The position numbers and the translations under genes are program-made. Source: Streptomyces durocortorensis (GTDB taxonomy: Bacteria > Actinomycetota > Actinomycetes > Streptomycetales > Streptomycetaceae). From it: a stretch of 64,000 nt of DNA. The notes under the pieces were generated by a model, which ran no database searches, was not told the origin of the DNA, and worked only from the letters and a program-made list of their open reading frames with translations. The DNA lies in the NCBI RefSeq assembly GCF_031760065.1, contig NZ_CP134500.1, positions 3,472,001 to 3,536,000 on the forward strand, given 5' to 3'. Positions 57,144 to 64,000 of this stretch are shown here, one piece after another; the stretch's first letter is position 1; every line of letters starts with the position of its first letter.

Positions 57144-58001
57144 ATGTCATCCCGCCCCCGTCGCCGTACGATGCAACTCCTGGCGGCGGCAGCACTGTTG
57201 GGCACGACACTCACGCAGACACCGGCCGCCGCATCCGAGACCGTCCCCGACGCCGTGCCGCTGCGCGTCGCCACGTACAACATCCACGCCGGGGCGACCA
57301 TGGAACACGTCTTCGACCTGGACGGCCAGGTGGCCGAACTTCGGTCGCTGGACGCGGATGTGATCGGACTTCAGGAGGTCGATCGGCACTGGGGCGCACG
57401 CAGCCAGTGGCGTGACCTCGCGGGCGAGCTGGCCCGGCGGCTGAACATGTACGTGTCCTTCGCGCCGATCTACAGCCTTGACCCGGCCGAGCCGGGCGGC
57501 CCGCGCGCGGAGTACGGGGTGGCGATCCTCTCCCGGCACCGCATCCTGGCCGCCGAGAACCACGAGATCACCCGCCTCTCGACCCAGGACCCGAACCCGG
57601 TCCCGGCCCCGGCCCCGGGGTTCGGCGAGGTCGTCGTGCGGGTGCGGGGCCTGCCCGTCCACGTGTACGCGACCCACCTCGACCACCGCCCGGACCCCGC
57701 CGTACGCGTCGCCCAGGTCGCCGACACCCGGCGGATCATGGCCGAGGACCGGGGCCCGCGCATCCTCCTCGGCGACCTCAACGCGGAGCCGGGCGCCCCG
57801 GAGCTGGCCCCGCTGTGGAGGGAGCTGACGGACGCCGACCCGGGCGCGCCGACCTTCCCCGCGCGGGACCCGGTCAAGCGGATCGACTACGTGGCGGTGT
57901 CGAGGGCTGCCCAGGTGCGGCGTGCGTGGGTGCCGGAGAGCGAGGCCTCGGACCACCGGCCGGTGGTGGCGGACCTGGTGCTGCGGAGGACGGAGCGATG
58001 A
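57144..58001 (+). CDS. Secreted endonuclease/exonuclease/phosphatase-fold protein
   Basis: ATG 57144 with GGAGA upstream. The 285-residue protein starts with a signal peptide (RRRTMQLLAAAALLGTTLTQTPAAA) and carries the EEP domain: ATYNIHAG, IGLQEVDRH, ATHLDHR, LLGDLNAEP and SDHRPVVADL, i.e. the catalytic Asn, Glu, His, Asp-Asn and Asp-His pairs. Such secreted enzymes cleave nucleic acids or phosphodiesters, or act on lipids as sphingomyelinase. Substrate unknown. Confidence 0.92.
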   Translation: MSSRPRRRTMQLLAAAALLGTTLTQTPAAASETVPDAVPLRVATYNIHAGATMEHVFDLDGQVAELRSLDADVIGLQEVDRHWGARSQWRDLAGELARRLNMYVSFAPIYSLDPAEPGGPRAEYGVAILSRHRILAAENHEITRLSTQDPNPVPAPAPGFGEVVVRVRGLPVHVYATHLDHRPDPAVRVAQVADTRRIMAEDRGPRILLGDLNAEPGAPELAPLWRELTDADPGAPTFPARDPVKRIDYVAVSRAAQVRRAWVPESEASDHRPVVADLVLRRTER

Positions 58002-58044
58002 GTTCCTGAGGACCGCCGAGTCCCCACCTGCCCACCTGCCCGAC

Positions 58045-58098
58045 AGCCCACAGAGCCCACAGAGCCCACAGAGCCCACAGAGCCCACAGAGCCCACAG
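58045..58098. repeat. Six 9-base tandem repeats AGCCCACAG
   Basis: Six perfect copies of AGCCCACAG run between the two genes, in front of the ribosome site of the serine hydrolase gene. They may vary in number between strains. In the leader RNA they contain no inverted repeat. Confidence 0.95.
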
Positions 58099-58138
58099 GA
58101 CCATGCCGCACCGCACCGCACCCGGAGGACAACCGGTC

Positions 58139-59326
58139 ATGAACCCCTCGAACAAACCGCGCGATCTGCGGGCACTTCTCGACGCCCACATCGCCGAGGG
58201 AGCGATGCCGGGCGCGGTGGCCCTGGTCGCCCGGGGCGACCGGGTCGAGGTCGTGGCAGCCGGTACGGCGGGCCTCGCCGGTTCCGCGCCGATACGGCGG
58301 GACTCGCTCTTCCGCATCGCCTCGATCACCAAGCCGATCGTGGCGGCTGCCGCCATGACGCTCGTCGAGGACGGCCTGATCGCCCCCGCGGACCCGGTCG
58401 CGGCGTGGCTGCCCGAGCTGTCCTCGCCGCTGGTCGTGCGGACCCCGCGGAGCCCGGTCGACGACGTGGTGTCGGCGGTCCGTCCGATCACCCTCCTGGA
58501 CCTGCTGACCTTCCGCGCCGGGTACGGCTTCCCGTCCGACTTCTCGCTCCCGGCCGTCGCCCCGCTGTTCGCCGAGCTGAAACAGGGCCCTCCGCAGCCG
58601 CAGGCCGTACCCGCGCCGGACGCCTGGATGACCGCGCTGTCCCGTATCCCGCTGCTCCACCAGCCGGGCGACGGCTGGCTCTACAACACGTGCGCCGACA
58701 TCCTCGGGGTCCTCATCGCCCGGGTCGCCGACCGCCCGCTGCCCGCCTACCTGGCGGAGCGGCTCTTCGGCCCCCTCGGGATGACGGACACCGGGTTCGC
58801 CGTGGAGCCCGCCGCGCTGGACCGGTTCACCAGCTATTACCGGGCCGGGGCGGCGGGGCCGGACGGGAAGCCGGGCGCGCCCGAGCTGGTGGACGGCCCC
58901 GACGGGCAGTGGAGCGGCCCGCCCGCCTTCCCGTCCGGCGCCGGGGGCCTCGTCTCGACCGCCGACGACTGGTGCGCCTTCGGCCGGATGCTGCTCGCCG
59001 GGGGCCTGGCGGACGACGGCCGCCGGGTGCTGACCGCCGAGTCGGTCCGCCAGATGCTCACCGACCACCTGACCCCGGAGCAGCGCGCCGCGAGCGGACT
59101 GTTCACGGAGGGCCAGGGCTGGGGGTTCGGCGGCGCGGTGGACGTCGAGATCACGGCCCCGTGGAACGTCCTGGGCCGCTACGGCTGGGTCGGCGGCACC
59201 GGAACCACGGCCCACGTCATCCCCGCCACGGGCACGGTCGCCGTCCTGCTCTCCCAGATGGAGATGAGCGGACCCACCGCACCCGGGGTGATGCGGGACT
59301 TCTGGACGTACGCGGCTGGGTTCTGA
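58139..59326 (+). CDS. Beta-lactamase-fold serine hydrolase
   Basis: ATG 58139 with GGAGGA nine bases upstream; an ATG at 58103 is less likely. The 395-residue protein is a class C beta-lactamase/penicillin-binding-like hydrolase: SxxK in RIASITKPIV, Tyr motif in WLYNTCADILGVL and the third motif near GWVGGTGTTAHV. No signal peptide is evident, so cytosolic. It resembles esterases/DD-peptidase-like hydrolases common in Streptomyces; the substrate is not predictable. Confidence 0.9.
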   Translation: MNPSNKPRDLRALLDAHIAEGAMPGAVALVARGDRVEVVAAGTAGLAGSAPIRRDSLFRIASITKPIVAAAAMTLVEDGLIAPADPVAAWLPELSSPLVVRTPRSPVDDVVSAVRPITLLDLLTFRAGYGFPSDFSLPAVAPLFAELKQGPPQPQAVPAPDAWMTALSRIPLLHQPGDGWLYNTCADILGVLIARVADRPLPAYLAERLFGPLGMTDTGFAVEPAALDRFTSYYRAGAAGPDGKPGAPELVDGPDGQWSGPPAFPSGAGGLVSTADDWCAFGRMLLAGGLADDGRRVLTAESVRQMLTDHLTPEQRAASGLFTEGQGWGFGGAVDVEITAPWNVLGRYGWVGGTGTTAHVIPATGTVAVLLSQMEMSGPTAPGVMRDFWTYAAGF

Positions 59327-59349
59327 GCCCGACCGCGTACGCCCCGCCG

Positions 59350-61371
59350 TCAACCGAGCGGCCGCGTCAGGTCGTAGAAGGTGGCGCTGCCGACGGTGAC
59401 CTCGGTGAAGTTCTCCGTCACCCAGGAGGAGATCAGGGACGAGGCCCCACCGTCCCTACCCGTTCCGCCGCCCATACCGCCGCCCTGGACGAAGTAGTGG
59501 ATCTGCCCTTCCTCCACGTACTTCTTGAACCGGTCAAGCGTCGGTGACGGGTCGCTCCCGTTGAAGCCGCCGATCGCCATCACCGGTTCCCCGGTGGCCA
59601 GTTGGTAGCTGGCGGCGTTCTGCGCGCCGATGGCCGCGGCGGCCCAGGTGTAGTCGCCCGCCCCCTTCGCCAGGAGCGCCCCGGCCTCGGCGCTGACGGA
59701 GGCGCCGTTGAGCAGCCCGCCCATGCCGCCGCCTCCTCCGCCGCCCGGGGCCCGCATGCCCTGATCCCGGCCCTGCCGGTCAGCCTGCCCGGGGAACTGC
59801 CTCTGGCCGCCCGGAGGTTGCGTTCCGGCACGCTGCCCACGGCCGCCATCGCCGCCCCCCGGCCCGCCCCGGCCGTCTCCCCCGGGCCCCCCAGGCCTCC
59901 CGGGCCCGCCCATGCCGCCCGACGGCCCGGCGGTCACGATGGACCCCTGGTGGCCGGTGCTCAGGGTGCTGACGGTGTACGCGGCCGGGCCCGCAAGCGA
60001 CGCCGCGAAGCTCAGCCCGACCACGGCGAGGGCCAGGCCCCGCCCGCCGGACCGCCCCGCGACCAGCAGCCCGAGCGCGCCCACGAACCCGCCCGCGAGC
60101 ACCGCCCACCGCAGCCACGGCAGGTAGTTGGGGGTCCGGTCCAGCAGGACGTACGCCCAGACCACCGTGACGGCCACCGCCCCCGCCAGCACCGCCCTCG
60201 GCCAGCGGGCGCCCCGCTCCTCCCACAGCACCGTGACCCCCATGGCGACGAGCGCCGCGAGGTAGGGAGCCAGCGCCACCGTGTAGTACTGGTGGAAGAT
60301 CCCCGCCATGAAGCTGAACACCGCGGCCGTCATGACCAGCGACCCGCCCCAGGCGAGGAAGGAGGCCCGCGCGGCATCGGTCCGGGCGGCCTTCCGGGTC
60401 AGCCACAGACCGGCCACCAGCAGGATCAGCGCGGCGGGCAGCAGCCAGGCGATCTGCCCCCCGACCTCGGCGTTGAACATCCGCCCGATCCCGGTCTCGC
60501 CCCAGCGACCGCCACCGCCCCCGCGGCCGCCGCCCCCGACGCTTCCGGTCTCCTCGCCGTTGAGCCGGCCGAGCCCGTTGTAGCCGAAGCTCAGCTCCAG
60601 GAACGAGTTGTTCTGCGAGCCGCCGACGTACGGCCGCGAGGAGGCGGGCAGCAGCTCGACGAGCGCGACCCACCACCCGCCGCAGACCACCATCACCATG
60701 GCCGACAGGGCGAGTTGACCCAGCCGCTTCCGTACGGAGACGGGGGCGCACACCGCGTACAGCACGGCCAGCGGCGGCAGGATCAAGAACGCCTGGAGGG
60801 TCTTCGTCAGGAACGCGAGACCGACCGTCGCACCCGCCCACAGCAGCCACGCCGTCCGCCCCTCCTCCAGCGCCCGCAGCACGCACCACACGGTGACGGT
60901 CATCAGCAGGGCGAGCAGCGCGTCCGGGTTGTTGAAGCGGAACATCAGCGCGGCGACCGGCGTCAGCGCGAACACGCCCACCGCGATCAGCCCGGCGACC
61001 GCCCCGAACCGACGGCGTACGGCGGTGTTGAGTACGGCCGCCGTGGCCACGCCCATCAGGACCTGAGGGGCCAGGATCGCCCAGGAGCTGAGCCCGAACA
61101 GCCGTACCGACAGGGCCATCGGCCAGAGCGCGGCGGGCGGCTTGTCGACGGTGATGGCGCTCGCGGAGTCCAGCGAGCCGAAGAAGAAGGCCTTCCAGCT
61201 CTGGCTGCCCGCCTGGACGGCGGCTGAGTAGAAGGAGTTGGCGTAACCGGAGGCGCTGAGGTTGTGGAGGTAGGCGAGGCCGACGGCCAGCAGCAGCCCG
61301 TACAGCGCGGGCCGAGCCCAGCGGGGGCCTTGGGCCGTGGGTGCCGGGCGCGGGGCGGCGGTCGTGGTCAT
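59350..61371 (-). CDS. GT39-family membrane glycosyltransferase (YkcB/ArnT-like)
   Basis: The 673-residue protein has about ten to twelve membrane segments and the lipid-linked glycosyltransferase feature ITVDKPPAALWPMALSVRLFG in the first extracytoplasmic loop, which contains the catalytic Asp of this family (in VDKPP), and FRFNNPDALLALLMT. A Gly/Arg/Pro-rich linker (about residues 485-550) leads to an extracytoplasmic C-terminal domain (GASVSAEAGALLAKGAGDYTWA...). It uses a polyprenyl-phosphate sugar, as made by its partner gene, to glycosylate an envelope acceptor. ATGA overlap with the next gene. Confidence 0.9.
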   Translation of the reverse strand: MTTTAAPRPAPTAQGPRWARPALYGLLLAVGLAYLHNLSASGYANSFYSAAVQAGSQSWKAFFFGSLDSASAITVDKPPAALWPMALSVRLFGLSSWAILAPQVLMGVATAAVLNTAVRRRFGAVAGLIAVGVFALTPVAALMFRFNNPDALLALLMTVTVWCVLRALEEGRTAWLLWAGATVGLAFLTKTLQAFLILPPLAVLYAVCAPVSVRKRLGQLALSAMVMVVCGGWWVALVELLPASSRPYVGGSQNNSFLELSFGYNGLGRLNGEETGSVGGGGRGGGGGRWGETGIGRMFNAEVGGQIAWLLPAALILLVAGLWLTRKAARTDAARASFLAWGGSLVMTAAVFSFMAGIFHQYYTVALAPYLAALVAMGVTVLWEERGARWPRAVLAGAVAVTVVWAYVLLDRTPNYLPWLRWAVLAGGFVGALGLLVAGRSGGRGLALAVVGLSFAASLAGPAAYTVSTLSTGHQGSIVTAGPSGGMGGPGRPGGPGGDGRGGPGGGDGGRGQRAGTQPPGGQRQFPGQADRQGRDQGMRAPGGGGGGGMGGLLNGASVSAEAGALLAKGAGDYTWAAAAIGAQNAASYQLATGEPVMAIGGFNGSDPSPTLDRFKKYVEEGQIHYFVQGGGMGGGTGRDGGASSLISSWVTENFTEVTVGSATFYDLTRPLG

Positions 61372-62681
61372 CGGACATCCTCGGGGTCATGGCAGGCGCG
61401 GGCCGGGAAGACCCAGGCGCGCAGGAGCAGGAAGCGCAGCACGGTGGCCGCGAGGTTGGCGGTGATCAGAACGGCCAGCTCCGTACCGTGGGAGGGCGAT
61501 CCGGAGGCCGCGCCCAGCGCCGCGAGCGAACCGCTGGTCAGCACGAGGCCGATGGCGAAGACGACGAGCCCCTGAGCCTGGTGGCGGACGGCCCCGGCCC
61601 GGCCGCGTACGCCGAAGGTGAGCCGGCGGTTGGCGGCGGTGTTGGCGACGGCGGAGACGAGCAGCGCACCGCCGTTGGCGGCCTGCGGCCCGATCCCGAG
61701 CCGCAGGAGGGAGTACAGGAGCAGGTAGAAGAGGGTGGACAGCACCCCCACGACACAGAACCCGACCAGCTGGCGGGCCAGTCCACACGGCACACCGGCC
61801 AGCGCCCGGTCGCGCGGGTCGTCCCCGAAGGGCCGGGCCAGCCGGTCCAGGGGAAGCGCGCCGACGGCCAGCGCCCGCCCCACCCGCCACACGCCCTTCA
61901 GGTCCTCGACGGCCGTCCGCACGATGCGGACGGTCGAGTCGGGGTCGTCGACCCAGTCGACGGGCACCTCGTGGATGCGCAGCCCGGCCCGCTCGGCGAG
62001 GACCAGCAGCTCGGTGTCGAAGAACCAGCCGCTGTCCTCCACCATCGGCAGCAGCCGCTCTGCCACCTCTCGCCGGATCGCCTTGAACCCGCACTGGGCG
62101 TCGCTGAACCCGGCGGCCAGCGAGGAGCGCAGGATCAGGTTGTACGCGCGCGAGACGAACTCCCGCCTCGGCCCCCGCACCACCCGCGAACTCCGGCTCA
62201 GCCGCGAGCCGATGGCCAGGTCGGAGTGGCCGGAGATCAGCGGGGCGACCAGCGGGAGGAGGGCGTTGAGGTCGGTGGAGAGGTCGACGTCCATGTACGC
62301 GAGGACCGGGGCGTCGGAGCCCGACCACACCGTACGCAGAGCCCGCCCGCGCCCCTTCTCCTCCAGCCGTACGTACCGCACCCCGCGCAGCTCCGACGCC
62401 AGCGCGGCCGCGACGGCGGGGGTGGAATCGGTGCTCGCGTTGTCGGCGACGGTGATGCGGAAGGCATACGGAAAGGTGCGGGAGAGATGCTCGTGGAGGC
62501 GCAGGACGCAGGGACGCAGGTCCTCCTCCTCGTTGAAGACGGGGACCGCGACGTCGAGCACGGGAACGCCGCAGGCGGCGGGGTCCGGGCCGGCGGGCAG
62601 GTGCTCCCGCAGCGGCAGGCCTCCGCCCCGCTCTCGGCTGCCGTCTGCGAGGGGCCCGCTCCGGAGGCTGTCGGTTGTCAT
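61368..62681 (-). CDS. Bifunctional GT2/GtrA polyprenyl-phosphate glycosyltransferase
   Basis: ATG at 62681. The 437-residue protein has a GT2 domain (VLDVAVPVFNEEEDLRPCV, ADNASTDSTP, YMDVDLSTDLNAL, AQCGFKAIRRE) like dolichol/polyprenyl-phosphate mannosyl- or glucosyltransferases and a C-terminal GtrA flippase-like domain with four membrane segments (about residues 295-415). It would form polyprenyl-phosphate-hexose and present it outside for the GT39 protein, with which it is coupled. The hexose is unknown. Confidence 0.92.
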   Translation of the reverse strand: MTTDSLRSGPLADGSRERGGGLPLREHLPAGPDPAACGVPVLDVAVPVFNEEEDLRPCVLRLHEHLSRTFPYAFRITVADNASTDSTPAVAAALASELRGVRYVRLEEKGRGRALRTVWSGSDAPVLAYMDVDLSTDLNALLPLVAPLISGHSDLAIGSRLSRSSRVVRGPRREFVSRAYNLILRSSLAAGFSDAQCGFKAIRREVAERLLPMVEDSGWFFDTELLVLAERAGLRIHEVPVDWVDDPDSTVRIVRTAVEDLKGVWRVGRALAVGALPLDRLARPFGDDPRDRALAGVPCGLARQLVGFCVVGVLSTLFYLLLYSLLRLGIGPQAANGGALLVSAVANTAANRRLTFGVRGRAGAVRHQAQGLVVFAIGLVLTSGSLAALGAASGSPSHGTELAVLITANLAATVLRFLLLRAWVFPARACHDPEDVR

Positions 62682-62706
62682 GCTCCGACGTTCGCCAACC
62701 GCGCTG

Positions 62707-64000
62707 TCACACCGGTGTGCTGGGCCTGTCCCCGCGCTGTGAGTTCTCGGGCCGACCGCACGCCCGGTCGGCGGGCAGCTCGACCGCGAACACCGTACGG
62801 CCCGGCACGGAGTCCACCCGTACGCGTCCGCCGTGCGCGGAGACGACGGCCTGCACGATGGCGAGGCCGAGCCCGGTGGACCCGGTGCCGACGGCGGGAC
62901 CGGCTCCGCGCGAGCGGGAGGCGTCCCCACGGGCGAACCGCTCGAAGACGTGCGGCAGCAGGGCGTCCGGAATCCCGGGCCCGTCGTCACGCACCTCCAG
63001 GCAGACCGGCTCACCGGCGCGGGCGGGCCGCCCGACGGACACGGTCACCGTGGTCCCCGGCGGGGTGTGGGTGCGGGCGTTGGCCAGCAGGTTGACCAGG
63101 ACCTGCTGGAGCCGGGCGGGATCGGCGCGTACGGTCACGGGCTCGTCGGGCAGCTCCAGCCGCCAGCGGTGCCGGGCGCCCGGGCCGGCCCCTCGCCGGT
63201 CCGCCACCCGGGCGTCGCTGACCGCGTCCACGACCAACGGCAGCAGATCAGTGCTCCCGTACGAGAGCGGACGTCCGGCATCGAGCCGGGCGAGCAGCAG
63301 CAGATCCTCCACCAGCCCCGTCATCCGGTCCGCCTCCGACTCGATCCGCCCCAGCGCGTGCCGGGTGACGGGGTCGGTGTCCGGGGCCTCCCTGCGGGTG
63401 GCACGGCGGGTCAGCTCGGCATACCCGCGGATCGAGGCCAGCGGGGTGCGCAGCTCATGACTGGCGTCGGCGACGAACTGCCGTACCCGCGTCTCGCTCT
63501 CCTGCCGGACCGCCAGTGCCGAACCGACGTGCCCCAGCATCCGGTTGAGTGCCGCGCCCACCTGCCCGACCTCGGTGCGCGGGTCGGCCTCGGCATCCGG
63601 AACCCGCTCGACGAGGGCCACCTCGCCGCTGTGCAGGGGAAGTTCGGAGACCCGGGTGGCGGTCGCGGCGACCCGGCGCAACGGCCGCAGGGCGACCCCG
63701 ACGAGGATGGTGCCCGCGACGGAGGCGGCGATCAGCCCGGCGGCGGTGACGCAGACCTCGACGACGATCAGGGTGGTGAGCGCGCCGCTCACCTCGGCGG
63801 TGGGAATCCCGACGAGGACGGTGTGGCCCTCGGCGGTGGTCGCGGCCTCCACGCGGTACCCGCCGAGCCCCGGCAGATCGACGCTCCGGGCGTTCTCACC
63901 GACCTCCGGAGCACGGTCCTCCAGCACCCGGGCCTGCTCCTCGCTCAACGGCTGCGCGCTCTCCTGGGACCGCAGCCCGCTGTCCTGGACGACCTTCGAC
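62707..64000 (-). CDS. Sensor histidine kinase, 5' end outside window
   Basis: The frame is open to the window edge, so the N-terminus lies to the right. Visible are an extracytoplasmic segment, one membrane helix (TTLIVVEVCVTAAGLIAASVAGTILVG), a HAMP region (ALRPLRRVAATATRVSEL), the H box ADASHELRTPLASIRGYAEL, N box LVNLLANARTH, G1 DDGPGIP and G2 GTGSTGLGLAIVQAVV. It is a typical EnvZ-class kinase. The response-regulator gene is expected further right. It lies 25 bases before the glycosyltransferase gene and may control it. Confidence 0.94.
   Translation of the reverse strand, partial: SKVVQDSGLRSQESAQPLSEEQARVLEDRAPEVGENARSVDLPGLGGYRVEAATTAEGHTVLVGIPTAEVSGALTTLIVVEVCVTAAGLIAASVAGTILVGVALRPLRRVAATATRVSELPLHSGEVALVERVPDAEADPRTEVGQVGAALNRMLGHVGSALAVRQESETRVRQFVADASHELRTPLASIRGYAELTRRATRREAPDTDPVTRHALGRIESEADRMTGLVEDLLLLARLDAGRPLSYGSTDLLPLVVDAVSDARVADRRGAGPGARHRWRLELPDEPVTVRADPARLQQVLVNLLANARTHTPPGTTVTVSVGRPARAGEPVCLEVRDDGPGIPDALLPHVFERFARGDASRSRGAGPAVGTGSTGLGLAIVQAVVSAHGGRVRVDSVPGRTVFAVELPADRACGRPENSQRGDRPSTPV

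Overview
This is high-GC actinobacterial DNA, almost certainly a Streptomyces chromosome. The evidence is the codon bias, GTG starts, many 4-base ATGA/GTGA gene overlaps, hairpin terminators without long U-runs, and recognisable Streptomyces core genes (upp, tadA with its companion gene, tRNA-Ser, the sporulation sigma genes sigF and sigN). There is no phage, transposase, integrase, rRNA or CRISPR array.

Left flank (1-16.1 kb), mostly conserved genes: a peroxiredoxin cut by the window edge; an NfeD-like/flotillin pair; an AbiEii-type nucleotidyltransferase with a small partner; cobM-cobL of cobalamin synthesis; an ECF42-type sigma factor with its DGPF (YCII) partner and a matching promoter; a HhH-GPD protein; a secreted M28 aminopeptidase; a HerA-like ATPase; a LytR_C protein; upp; tadA and its companion; tRNA-Ser(CGA) with a perfect terminator.

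Middle (about 16.1-43.8 kb), an accessory island that looks like an undescribed biosynthetic gene cluster. A long leftward transcription unit starts with a 49-residue secreted-type peptide gene, then GTP cyclohydrolase II, RibD, a glycosyltransferase, an exporter, a second glycosyltransferase-like protein, a WD40 propeller protein, a clavaminate-synthase-like oxygenase, an unknown protein, a HAD protein, a PhyH oxygenase, a DUF6271-like protein, a PLP decarboxylase, a GNAT acetyltransferase and another exporter. A rightward unit encodes a LuxR-type regulator, a SPASM-type radical SAM enzyme, a rare alpha/beta-hydrolase-DegT aminotransferase fusion, an aldehyde-dehydrogenase/LuxC-like reductase, a LuxE/phenylacetate-CoA-ligase-like enzyme, a second PhyH oxygenase and a glycosyltransferase. 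A Gfo/Idh/MocA oxidoreductase, a zinc alcohol dehydrogenase and an exporter close it. GTP cyclohydrolase II + RibD + WD40 protein recalls the toxoflavin (7-azapteridine) pathway. The other enzymes suggest a glycosylated, aminated, hydroxylated product. The product itself cannot be read from the sequence.

Right flank (43.8-64 kb): a GH3 N-acetylglucosaminidase-type gene with a DasR-like operator; a sulfatase-modifying-factor-like protein; a tiny membrane protein; a Dabb protein; sigF and sigN; a lipoprotein; a MarR regulator with paired operators driving a DHA2 exporter operon; a TetR regulator with another DHA2 exporter; a secreted endonuclease/phosphatase-fold protein; a serine hydrolase; a GT39 - GT2/GtrA pair; and a sensor histidine kinase cut by the right edge.
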